Source: Hydnum rufescens UP504
Lineage: Eukaryota > Basidiomycota > Agaricomycetes > Cantharellales > Hydnaceae
DNA: 32,074 bases
Assembly: GCA_014904985.1 (NCBI GenBank)
Contig: MU129271.1
Location: forward strand, 1-32,074
Reading direction: 5' to 3'
Position 1 is the first letter of the stretch; every line of letters starts with the position of its first letter. A model generated the notes under the pieces. It ran no database searches. It had not been told where the DNA came from and saw only the letters and a program-made list of their open reading frames with translations. Shown piece after piece: positions 1 to 9,900 of this stretch. The position numbers were made by a program, and so were the translations under genes.

Positions 1-819
1 CCCTTAATTTTGCTTCCCATGAGCTCCAAGATACATCACAAGACCAGTGACATCATGCTCCAACTACTCCACAAGCTCAGCAAATTAGTGACATCATTCC
101 TTTCATGAATTCTTTTGTTCTCTTTATGAATGACATCACACTCTATGGATGACTCAGCTATGACTGCATTATGACATCATTTTATTATTTCTCTTTTGTT
201 CTACTCCACTATGATCTCATAGCTTTATTACTCTTTTGTTCTTGTTCCATGCACAGCCACCTTCAGAAAGGTATAAAAGCTAGCAGATTTTCTTGTACCC
301 CCCCATCTCCTCACTCTGGAAATCAACCACTGTCAACTACTGTCAACCATTCTGCTTATAATCTAAAGAACAGTCTAACCTTAGGTTCTGCAACTATCCT
401 TGGCTTTAGTATTTCATGTAGAAGGCTTCCAGTAACTTGGTCTCAACAACCTTGAAGATGACTTAGCTCCAGATGGCTTTAGATAGACTGTTCTTTAGAT
501 TATAAGCAGAATGGTTGACAGTAGTTGACAGTGGTTGATTTCCAGAGTGAGGAGATGGGGGGGTACAAGAAAATCTGCTAGCTTATATACCTTTCTGAAG
601 GTGGCTGTGCATGGAGCCAGAACAAAAGAGTAATAAAGCTGTGAGATCATAGTGGAGTAGAACAAAAGAGAAATAACAAAATGATGTCATTCATAAAGAG
701 AACAAAAGAATTCATGAAAGGAATGATGTCACTAATTTGCTGAGCTTGTGGAGTAGTTGGAGCATGATGTCACTGGTCTTGTGATGTATCTTGGAGCTCA
801 TGAGAAGCAAAATTAAGGG
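1..819. repeat. Large foldback (inverted-repeat) element, possibly cut by the window edge
   Basis: The arms are about 1-377 and 484-819, with a loop of about 106 bases. The outer ends pair as cccttaattttgctt (1-15) with its reverse complement at 805-819, and the inner ends as atctaaagaacagtcta (361-377) with its complement at 484-500. The left arm is about 40 bases longer, because it has an extra segment near 130-175 ending in another copy of the TGACATCA motif that recurs through the arm. No transposase is inside. The left terminus coincides with the window start, so the target-site duplication cannot be judged. It resembles non-autonomous foldback DNA elements; this is inference from structure only. 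Confidence 0.8.
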
Positions 820-957
820 TCATCTCCAGGTTTTGGAGATTAATCTGAGCCTAGTCCAGTGGTTAAGGTGTTTTTGTTACTAGTTAATAATAGGAACAAG
901 TGCATGGGGTGGGATTTGATGCAGAGACAGCAATTTGTATCCATAGTAGGCATGCTT
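820..957. other. Intergenic spacer, nothing recognised
   Basis: This AT-rich sequence lies between the foldback and the 160-bp tandem repeat. No ORF, hairpin or repeat was recognised. Confidence 0.5.
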
Positions 958-1385
958 GGTACCATTTGATGTGGATTTTTAATAGATTTCTGGGCACAGT
1001 GGTTCTGAGCAGATCAGATGTGAACCAATGGAGAAATTTGTTAAATACTGGTGGGTGTTGATTTTAACAGTAATATCATTCTGTAGAGTGCATTTTTGAT
1101 CTGTTCTTGGTGTTGCCAGTACCATTTGATGTGGATTTTTAACATCTTTCTAGACATGGCAGTTTTGAGCAGATTGGATGTGAACTGATGGAGAAATTCA
1201 TTTAATACTGGAAATTCCAGATTTTGATAGTGAAATCAGTCTGGAGAGTGCAGTTTTGGTCTGTTCAACTTGTGTTTGGTACCATTCAAAAGGTATGAAT
1301 TGTAGCTTTCCAAGTGTTATATGGGCATATGTTCCTGATCAAAACTGACAGAGTTATAGAATGAATTTGGTTTCCATGCATAGCC
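958..1385 (+). repeat. ~160-bp tandem repeat, about 2.6 units
   Basis: Units start at accatttgatgtggattttt at 961 and 1121, and a diverged third starts at 1281, giving a period of 160 bases. The first two units share blocks such as gagcagat, gatgtgaac and atggagaaatt in the same order. The third unit carries a gatcaaaactgacagag block. The same family is present in reverse orientation at about 22430-22690. No coding capacity is seen. Confidence 0.8.
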
Positions 1386-1503
1386 ATAATTAATTTCATA
1401 ATTGGTCATGCGATCATCCAAAGGCTGGAAGTGGTGTAATTTCACATTTTCTGATACTGGATGTTTTTATCTTCCACACTGCCAAACCCCATTGTACTGG
1501 TCC

Positions 1504-1595
1504 CTCCAGGAGGAGGGATTAGACTCATGACCAGATCCCTCCTCCTGGAGTGTAACAAAGTGCCTCCTGGATTCAGGAGGGCACTCTGTCAGGGC
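1504..1595. repeat. Two adjacent GC-rich hairpins
   Basis: The first hairpin has perfect 16-bp arms at 1504-1519 and 1535-1550 (CTCCAGGAGGAGGGAT and its complement) around a 15-base loop. The second follows at about 1560-1584 (GTGCCTCCTG / CAGGAGGGCAC, one bulge). They share the CTCCTG core, so one may derive from the other. They lie just upstream of the repeated 22-mers and the TATA-like box. Confidence 0.7.
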
Positions 1596-1650
1596 GACAC
1601 TGCTGTCGAAGCCACAAACAGAAAGAGGAAAGAGATTAATTAACCACACA

Positions 1651-1774
1651 CTATCGCAGTGGGAATCCTGAGTATACACCACACAACAAGGGACACACAA
1701 GTCTCGCACCTATCGCAGTGGGAATCCTGAGAGATCGAAACTGGTGATCCCCCAACTGCAAAGGGCTATAAATA
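1651..1774 (+). promoter_or_regulatory. Direct 22-bp repeats followed by a TATA-like box
   Basis: A 22-base sequence beginning ctatcgcagtgggaatcc is perfectly repeated at 1651-1672 and 1710-1731, 59 bases apart. A TATAAATA box lies at 1767-1774, about 36 bases after the second copy. This arrangement is typical of an LTR U3 or a small promoter, but no clear downstream gene was found. The only plus-strand frame after it (1848-2045) is short and unconvincing. Confidence 0.4.
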
Positions 1775-1979
1775 CTATTTCCTGCACACAGCCTCCAACC
1801 TTCCAGAGCCTTCCGCCGTCTTCCATAACCTTCCAGATCCTCCTAGAATGCCGGCTCCGCAGCCCATCAGTCAGCCTCCACAGCCACCATCACTAAGCCT
1901 CACTAAGCTGACGCAGCCATGTTACGAATCCTGTGCGCACCTCCACATGGCTATGCCCCAACTTCCATATGTATCCCCC

Positions 1980-2357
1980 TTAGCATATGTACTTCCAAGG
2001 CAGTGTACACCTGGGTACTCCAAAGGTGTCCAAAGTGTCAAATGACCGTAATGATGTGGATGGAGTACGGATTGGGACAGGTGATGTGGATTCAGGGACT
2101 GGGGGTAGAGGAGGAGGAGGGGGAGTCTGGATTGGCAACTCCATGGACTCACGTGGGGAGTGAGGGAATGACAGGTGCTGACAAGGGCGCCAATGCTGCC
2201 ACTGGTTGACTACCCAGCCCATAGCCCACTGGCCGAGGCCTGATAGAACAAGGGCAATAATAATAAGAGAAATGCCAATAATGGCAAGGATGACAATAAC
2301 CCCCGTAGTGAATGGAGGGAGAGAGGAGACAAGAGCATTTGAGGAAGTAGGCGCCAT
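1980..2357 (-). CDS. Possible small membrane protein, function unknown
   Basis: This 125-residue frame reads from ATG at 2357 to a TAA at 1980. Residues about 18-40 are a strongly hydrophobic Ile/Leu/Val stretch followed by Gly/Trp residues, which could be one membrane span. A central run of prolines (PPPPPLPP, about residues 79-86) and a Ser/Thr-rich tail follow. An uncharged Ser/Pro start precedes the hydrophobic segment. I do not recognise a family. Overlapping antisense frames at the same place are shorter and less protein-like. It sits in a repeat-rich area, so it may be an accessory ORF of a retroelement rather than a host gene. Codon content is plausible but the call is weak. Confidence 0.3.
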   Translation of the reverse strand: MAPTSSNALVSSLPPFTTGVIVILAIIGISLIIIALVLSGLGQWAMGWVVNQWQHWRPCQHLSFPHSPRESMELPIQTPPPPPLPPVPESTSPVPIRTPSTSLRSFDTLDTFGVPRCTLPWKYIC

Positions 2358-2436
2358 ATGATAGAGTCGATGAGGAATGATACTCTGACGGGTAAGTCCT
2401 TAGGCAGAAGCAAATGTCAATTTGATCCTGACACAC

Positions 2437-2994
2437 TCATTGTCATACTTGGACAAAGCAAGTCAACAGGGGAGGGAGTAGGATGGGAGGGAATAAGGGG
2501 AGAAGAAGGTGAAAGGGTAATCACACCACCCTTAGCACTGGCTTTGGGTGGAGGAGCTGCACACAGGGCTAAGCACTGGCTTCACCCTGGGCACAGGAGA
2601 AAAGGGTGCAAGATAGTGGGGATGATAGTGAAGAGGTATGATGTAGTACTGGCCAAGTGGCACAGTGACTACCCAAGGAGGGGAAGGGGGATCAGTAAGA
2701 GGAAGGGTGATCCTGCTTACTGCTTCCAGCTAGGGTCCAGAAGGGTAACTCCCAGGCTAGGAAAGGCCTAGTATTGATGGCTACCAGATAGAAAGAATAG
2801 AGACAGAGATTCACAGTTCTTGCTAGGCATAGAGGTCCAGGCAAAGGTTAACTTAATTCAATCTCAGCATCTGCCATATATACATGACTTTTGAGTCCAA
2901 ACTCCCTTATGTAATACACAATATTACATGGAGGGACTGGTACAATGGAGTTTGCCAGGTAAATGTGACACCTTACATCTGAGATTTCATCTTA
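2437..2994. other. Intergenic, no convincing gene
   Basis: Purine-rich sequence (about 2460-2720) is followed by AT-richer spacer. The plus-strand frame 2358-2771 is low-complexity Gly/Arg/Lys-rich with no recognisable domain and was not accepted as a gene. Confidence 0.5.
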
Positions 2995-3260
2995 GGGTCC
3001 ATTCAGCAACTCAAAACTGTGCTGTTTCATGTCTCAGTTTCTTCCTTCTGTTTCTTCTGAAGTTACTCTTGGGGACTTGAGAAACACTGAAGTTCAAACA
3101 GCACTGTTTTGTCTATTTATATTGTATAGTAGAGAAGTGAGATGGAGATAGCCAAAAACAAAAAGAGGTTGGCAACTGAACAGTCACAACTTTTCATGAT
3201 TTTTCAGTGCAGTTGCTTTTTGAATTGAAACAGCACTGTTTTAAGTTGCTGAACAGACCC
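2995..3260. mobile_element. Harbinger/Tourist-like MITE with TTA target duplication
   Basis: A 266-base element starts with GGGTCCATTCAGCAACT and ends with the near-perfect complement (AGTTGCTGAACAGACCC). The terminal inverted repeats extend about 36 bp, through the GTGCTGTTTCA block. TTA flanks both sides (2992-2994 and 3261-3263), the 3-bp duplication typical of PIF/Harbinger elements. It has no coding capacity, so it would need a transposase in trans. The family assignment follows from TIR start and duplication size. Confidence 0.8.
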
Positions 3261-3496
3261 TTAGACTATATGACACTTGATTACTTTTCAGCCTCTTTTG
3301 CAATCAAAGAAATTAAAAAATTCTAGTTAATTACATTGAATGCCCATCCATCCTACCTTTAGATCTAATGTCACACTCAGACCTTGTCAATCCATTCAAC
3401 TTGGTCCCTTCCATTATAGCCCATTCATATCCTTGGTCAAACCATTGTCTTGAACAGTCATCTCCATGGGCTGAGGACATGGTGGGTGTGAGCAAT

Positions 3497-3608
3497 ACAT
3501 CAGGGAAAACAGATGGAGGAGCTCTGGAAGCTGTGGAACTCTGGAGCATCCAGAGCTTCCAAAGCACTGCTCCACAGTGCTCTGGAGGACATCCAGTTTT
3601 CCTGATGT
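3497..3608. repeat. Imperfect compound hairpin
   Basis: The outer arms acatcagggaaaac (3497 onward) and gttttcctgatgt (ending 3608) pair. Nested inside are shorter palindromes built from CTCTGGAAGC/GCTTCCAGAG-like words and CACTGCTCCACAGTG. Outer boundaries and any target duplication were not found. Confidence 0.55.
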
Positions 3609-3926
3609 ACAGTAATTTGAGGGCTCCCCATTATTCACAGCACTGTTATGCAACAGAAATATTTACTTATATTTCACATGAGTGTCCATCCCTGCCACAT
3701 ACAGGAATGAAGGAGCCATAGGAAGATGCAGAGGGATCATGCGGACCGTCTAATAGTGATTTCAAAATCAACTGGCCTTGGATGTACGGACGAGTCTAGG
3801 TCAACAGTCTCACTGCTTCCAATCCGGCAATTTCCATTGCCCCTGTACATTGACCCGAACAAGCCTCTGTAGAGTGTTCAACGTGCCACCAAACGACCAA
3901 AGATCATTAGCACCAGTGCGAAGCGA
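3609..3926. other. Upstream region of GCN1
   Basis: No gene was recognised here. From about 3720 the base composition becomes gene-like. An in-frame TAG at 3870 precedes the ATG at 3927; it could also be read as an acceptor (tctgtag at 3865-3871) of an upstream exon. No TATA box was seen. Confidence 0.4.
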
Positions 3927-6900
3927 ATGAGTGAACAGGAGATCCAGTCTTGGGTCGCCGAAGTCAGAGCAGGGGACAGAAATGACTCCGTCTTGGATAT
4001 TGGCCCTCCCAAGCCCTCCAACGCACTTGCCGAATGGACCTCCTTCTTGGAACTGTCTCAGCGTACCTTACTGGGTGGGGGTTAGGCCGTCTCGTTTATC
4101 TGAATGAAAAACTTCTGGCTGTTGCGGAACGCGGAGGTGAGTGTATTCGTCCATCTTCCATGCCTTGGTTATCTGCTACACCTTTCACTATTAACAGATT
4201 TGGATCTTATACGCTGTCTCGATCTTTTCACCCTTCTCACATTGACGTATCCTCGATACGTTGATCTTTCGTCCCGAACCGCAGTGCTTGCTGTGTTGCG
4301 TGCGCTCACTCATCGTGATAAGGCTATCGGCGGCGTTGAAGGTGGTGGTGTCAGTGGGCTTCTGGAGCGAATTATCAAATGGCTTGACGAGGAGACAAGC
4401 CAAATGTGCTCTCCTATAACGCGCAGGTTAATATTCTGAAGTCTGAAAAGGATGAATTTGGAGCTGATTTCACCACTCCTATGTAGTTCGTCTGCGTCTA
4501 GCGATCGATATATACTCTTGACGTGGTGCTGTGCGATTTTTGGCACAGATCTTGGCACTGAGGTGTCTTTTACTTTGAACGTATTTTCTCAAAAGCTCAC
4601 CCCTATAATGGCTTCCTTGTTTGATTCGTTGTGCGATGCATCAACGAGGGATGCAATCAAAAGGGGCGCGTTAGCTCATGTTCGGCGCACCCTGCGGATG
4701 GTATGATGCATTTTGCTCAGCTCTTCTTTCAAACATGACATTTATTGATTTCGTGGCAACTGTAGCATCACACTTTGATACCCCACCTGATAAGTAGCTT
4801 AATCGAATACGCCAAATCTTCGCCCCTTCCTTTGGTCTTTGCACCAATGGTTGGAGTAGCGGTTGATGTATCGGTTCGCCTGAAGCCAGATGCTGTCCGC
4901 CAAACTGGCTTGGCGTACATTAGCGAAGTCAAGGTGAGTTCGTAGGAGTCACAAACCCTGTCCCTGACTCGATGATCGCAGGGGACCATTATGGAATATT
5001 ATATGACTGCAATATTCATGTCAAGATCCCCTGTTCCCGTGCAAGCTCTAGTGAGACCCGATCACTCATATAGCGTACATTCTGATTCTTATCCCTCAAA
5101 TCAGTGGGCTCTCCGTGATTTCGTTGAACACACAATCTCCGAAATCGATTTTGTAGAGGTCGTCCTTCCAGTCATCGAGAAAGCCTTATTGCGCTCTCCC
5201 GAAATCGCCCTCCCAGGTGAGGACGTGTGCTGAGGGTCATGTAGAATCGTTGAAAACACTGCTGGCCGATGTAGTTGTCTCGAATTTCTTATCTGCCTAC
5301 AATCGTGACATCCCCTTTGACGTATTTCAGCGACTATTGACTGCAAGTCTCCATTGTGGAAAATCTATGAACGGAGCGGTGCGCACTGCCGCTATCGAAT
5401 TTTTCGGGGCTTTAGTTGCCAAACTTTCAGGCACATCTGAAGCTCATGTGGTTGCCACAAATAACATCCTTGCTCTTCCTAAAGCCAGCAAGACCACTGG
5501 TGCGGAGCACCGTGCAGCCCTCTACGCCATGTTGTCGTTTATCAAGCCCAGTTCTGTGGTTTCACCCATTATTGCATTCACTCTCCCCGACCTGCTTGCC
5601 AAAGAACCCAGTGAGGCCGTAGTGCGCTCTCTGCACATTCAACTCGCCAAACATTTCGCCTTTGTTCTTCAGCACGATATTCCTGTTCCGGCGCCTGTCA
5701 CAGCTTTATTTGTAAAAGAGATGGCCAGCCAGAAGGCTGTTGTTCGTCGGGCGTTTTTCCAGGCGTTAGGAAACTGTTTCTGGGTCTTACGCCAAGCTCG
5801 CCAGGAGGGTAATCAGTCCTGGCCTCTGGAGGCCCAAAAACTCGGTTTCTCTCTGCTGCCTACACTTGAAAGTAATATAAAGACATTGGGGAATAGTCCA
5901 CTAAATGCACCTATTGGTCCATTGGAAGGATACATTGCTGTTTCCCTTGGCTTCCATTCACCAAGCCCAACGCCGTCAGGTTCGTGAATTGTCCCCTTGG
6001 GTGCCCTGCTTAGATTAGGCTCATGATTACCGGTGAAGGCAAAACCAGTATACTTCAGGGTCTTCCGCTTAGTAATTCCAAACCATCATTCCTTCTTTGG
6101 GATAAAGTGTATGGGAAGTTGGCCACAGTCGAAGATGAACTATGGTTTCTTCGTGCACTATCATGTGCACTTCTTCAAGTTCAGGGGGAGCTGAAAAACA
6201 ATGAAAAATTGCGGTGCGTTAGACCTATCCCATGTGTCCATTAATCGTTTTGTCTTATTTTACCAACCTGTGACAGTCTATTGTTTGGATCTGCGTTCTT
6301 GCATGCTTCTGTCGGATGCGCCTCCATGGAAACTCGCCGTGAGGCCCTCTCCTCTTTCAAGTCCCTTAACCGCCGTGTTCCCCTTCTTTTCAATCCTATT
6401 ATCCGGGAGGCATTGGTGACCTATATATTGCAAAAGGAGGTTCCCCTACCATCCACATCGGCAGAGACCCCGCAGCCATCACCAGTTGTTGAAGGGCTAG
6501 CGGGTGTTGTCCTAGCCATTGCATCCTTTGACAAAGCCACAGACGTCATGGTGCGCGAAGAACTAATGGCCGGTTTGATCATCTTGACCCATCACCCTGC
6601 TGTCGGTATGTGTGCGGTTGAGTTGTTTTATTGTCGGAAGCTCATCATATCATGAAATAAAGCGCCGCCGTCTCGCCAATTGTGGATCGAGGCCACGCAA
6701 GCAGCCCAAATTGACCCTGCCGCTATAGTCCATAGCAAGATTGATCTTATAGTTTCTCGAATTACGGAATCTGCACTAGTAGGTGCAATGCACCGTCCCA
6801 TCAAAGCCACTGTCCCTGAGAGCCCTCCTTTCCGTCTCAGGTACCATCTTTGAACGGCGCCACCAAACTTGCTGCCAAGACACTTGCATTTATTGCTCCG

Positions 6901-9900
6901 GAGATTGTGGTCCCTCGCTTTATTAAACAAATCAATCTCGATTTGGATCCAAAGAAGCTTGCTACCATTGGCCAGACGGAACTGGATATTTGGAAAACCA
7001 AGGAGGGGGTCCTCTTTCTTGATGGTACGATAACGTGTCCGTTGTCCTATGCGTTACTCATTGGCTGTGGCGATTTCAGTTCTCCAGAATAAAACGGAGG
7101 CTATCGCGGCTTCCAAGGGCAAGGATAATGGCATTGAAAAGTGGGAAGCCGAACTGAGGGAACTCATTGCCACAAAAAAGGCTAGCTCTACGACAGTACT
7201 GTCGAGACAAGATCGTGCTCTTGTAGATGCCCAACTTCAGAAGGAATCTGCTACTCGTGAGGCTGTGCAACAGGTAAAACGAGAACTCGAACGTGGACTG
7301 GGGCTGGTACAGAGCCTTGTGCTGGCGAAGATAGACCAGTTCCAAGAGTATGTGTGGCCGATATCAACTCTCTTACTGGATGGTGTGTTGCGGCGGGGAT
7401 TCCCCCTTGCAGCTTCGTCTGCCCTTGCTACGTATCTCGTTGGTACCTGTTTAATCACTGCGGTACTTTCAGCTTCTAAGTTGTGAATCCTCAGAGTATC
7501 GCTTCATCTTGTTCGTCGCGACTTGGTGCCTTCCGTACGTCTATTGGAATCGCCACTCTTCGCAGCCTGGACCTGGATGTCGTTCCCGAAAATTTTCTCG
7601 CTGAACCCCTGGGAGGTCAGGGAAGCCTGCAGTCAATCCTTGTGTGCCGTTCGCTGACTTGTCGTGGTGCAGAACTTGCGGTTCGCGTACTCTATGAAAT
7701 CCATTCCCTTTCAGAAAAAAAAGCTTTTGATGCTGCCAGTTTTTCGTTTGTGTCTCTATTCCTCTATCGAGTTCTAGAAGCTGGCGGCGTTGGACAGACC
7801 GAAGCAGAGAATGCGCTGGAACAGGTGACATTGGCCTTAGAAATCATTCAATTCCATGGGTCTCAGTGTAAGTGTCCGTCTATACTCTCTTTGGCCTCCA
7901 ATTTCAGGAGTGTGCCTATCGGCTTCTAGTTTCAAATAGGGCGTTTCCGCGCCTGGAAATCATCCGCGTATTGTTGTCCTCGATAAGTCGGTACCCACAA
8001 GTTTCCAAATCCGCCGTTTCTACTCTAGTAGAGATCAGCAATGCTATACAGACGACTGCTACTCCTCAGGAGCGAATGGTTCTCATCCGAGGGACGTTAG
8101 CTCAGGAGCCCTATGTTCGCAATGCCTGCTTGCAGGCAATTCAGGTATTATTTTTTTCCTCCTAGACTTTCCCACCTCTGAGGTCCATCCTAGATGTTGG
8201 ATCTTACAGATATCGATTGGTCTCCAGAACTCTTCCTTGTCTGTCATGATGAAAATAAACAGAACTCACGGCTTGCTGTTAAGATTTGGGAAGCGAACTA
8301 TCTAGATGTTGAAAAGTCTTACATCGAGGACCTCTTGCCTTTTTTATGTGCGTTCACTTTGCACCCATTCACACCGCATTAGCTTATCTGGATGGAATGC
8401 TCAGTGCATGAGAATTACGATGTCCGGGAGAACTGCGCTCGATCCCTCGTCCTCGCTCGTGTTCACTTCCCCTCTACAACTGGCGCGTTGATCTCCACCC
8501 TCAAGGCGATGTATCAAGATAAGGTGTGAAGCTCACGCTCTATGCACGCTTAATTTTCTATTCACAAAAGGGTTATTCAGGCAAAAATCTTGACACCCGA
8601 ATATGATGGTTACGTATGTGTTTCAGCCTCTGTCTTGTGGGCCACTTCTGACCCTCGAGTAGGGCATGCTCGTTGAACAAAGTCCTGAACGGCTTGATCC
8701 TTGGGTGACCCGCAAAGCCATTGCGTTGACATTTGAATATCTGGCGGAAGACCTTCCCATGGATGAAATTGTATCCCTCTTTTCCTTTCTTCTCCGAGAC
8801 GATGCTCTCGGTGATCGGAACCCCGACGTACGTCGCGGTATGCTGAATGTCGGCACCACAGTGATCGACTTCCACGGGAAATCGCATCTTCCTGGTCTGT
8901 TATCGATGTTTGAACATCACCTTGCGCTCAAAGTTTCATCATCTGAGGCTGCGGATTACATTCGGGAGGCCCTGGTCATCCTCCTCGGTCGTTTAGCCAA
9001 ACATTTAGATTCTGCCGATGCTCGGGTTCCCCTCACAGTAGACAGGCTTGTGGAAGCTCTGAAGACCCCTTCCGAAGTTGTTCAGAGTGCCGTTTCTGAA
9101 TGTTTGAGTCCTTTGGTTGTTCCGATGGGCAATAAAATCGGGCAGCTTATGGAACGACTCTTCCAAGCTCTGACGACCTCACCAAAATATGCTGAGCGAC
9201 GGGGAGCCGCATATGGTCTCGCGGGAGTGATTCAGGGTCTCGGAATCTCTGGCCTCAAGGAGTTTGCTGTTATTCCTCGTCTGCGGGCGGCGATGGAGGA
9301 CAAAAAGAATTACGAAGCCCGACAAGGAGCACTGTTCGCCTTCGAAACTATGTCCGGCACATTAGGGCGACTATTCGAGCCCTACATCCCCCAGGTACTG
9401 CCTCTTCTACTAGCAGCTTACGGCGATCAGACCCCAGATGTTCGTGAAGCAACCCAAGATGCGTCCAGGGTGATCATGGGGAATATGTCTGGCTATTGTC
9501 TCAAACTGATTCTTCCTTCACTTCTGGGGGGATTGGAAGAAAAGCAGTGGCGGACAAAGAAAGCCTCCATCGAACTTCTTGGGGCTATGTCTTTCCTTGC
9601 GCCAAATCAGCTCTCTGTATCTCTTCCTACTGTTATTCCTCAACTCACAAGTGTCCTCACAGATTCGCATGCACAAGTACGATCTGCAGCGAATAAAAGT
9701 TTGAAGCAATTTGGAGAGGTGATCAATAATCCTGAAATTCGGTCCCTGGTGCCTGTTCTTCTTAAGGCTCTTGTCGATCCTGAAAAGACACTCTCTGCGT
9801 TGACTGCGCTTTTAAAGAGATCTTTCGCCCATTACATTGACTCACCATCGCTCGCCCTGGTAAGCTCTTGATTCTATAATCCGACTACAACAGAATGGGC

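Noticed and set aside
2358..2771. 137-residue plus-strand frame
   Set aside because: Gly/Arg/Lys-rich, with no recognisable domain and embedded in purine-rich DNA.
8573..8887. Antisense frames across GCN1 (also 7541-7831, 10669-11061, 11571-12017, 12018-12434)
   Set aside because: They lie opposite conserved GCN1 exons and have no protein-like features. They are shadows of the coding strand.
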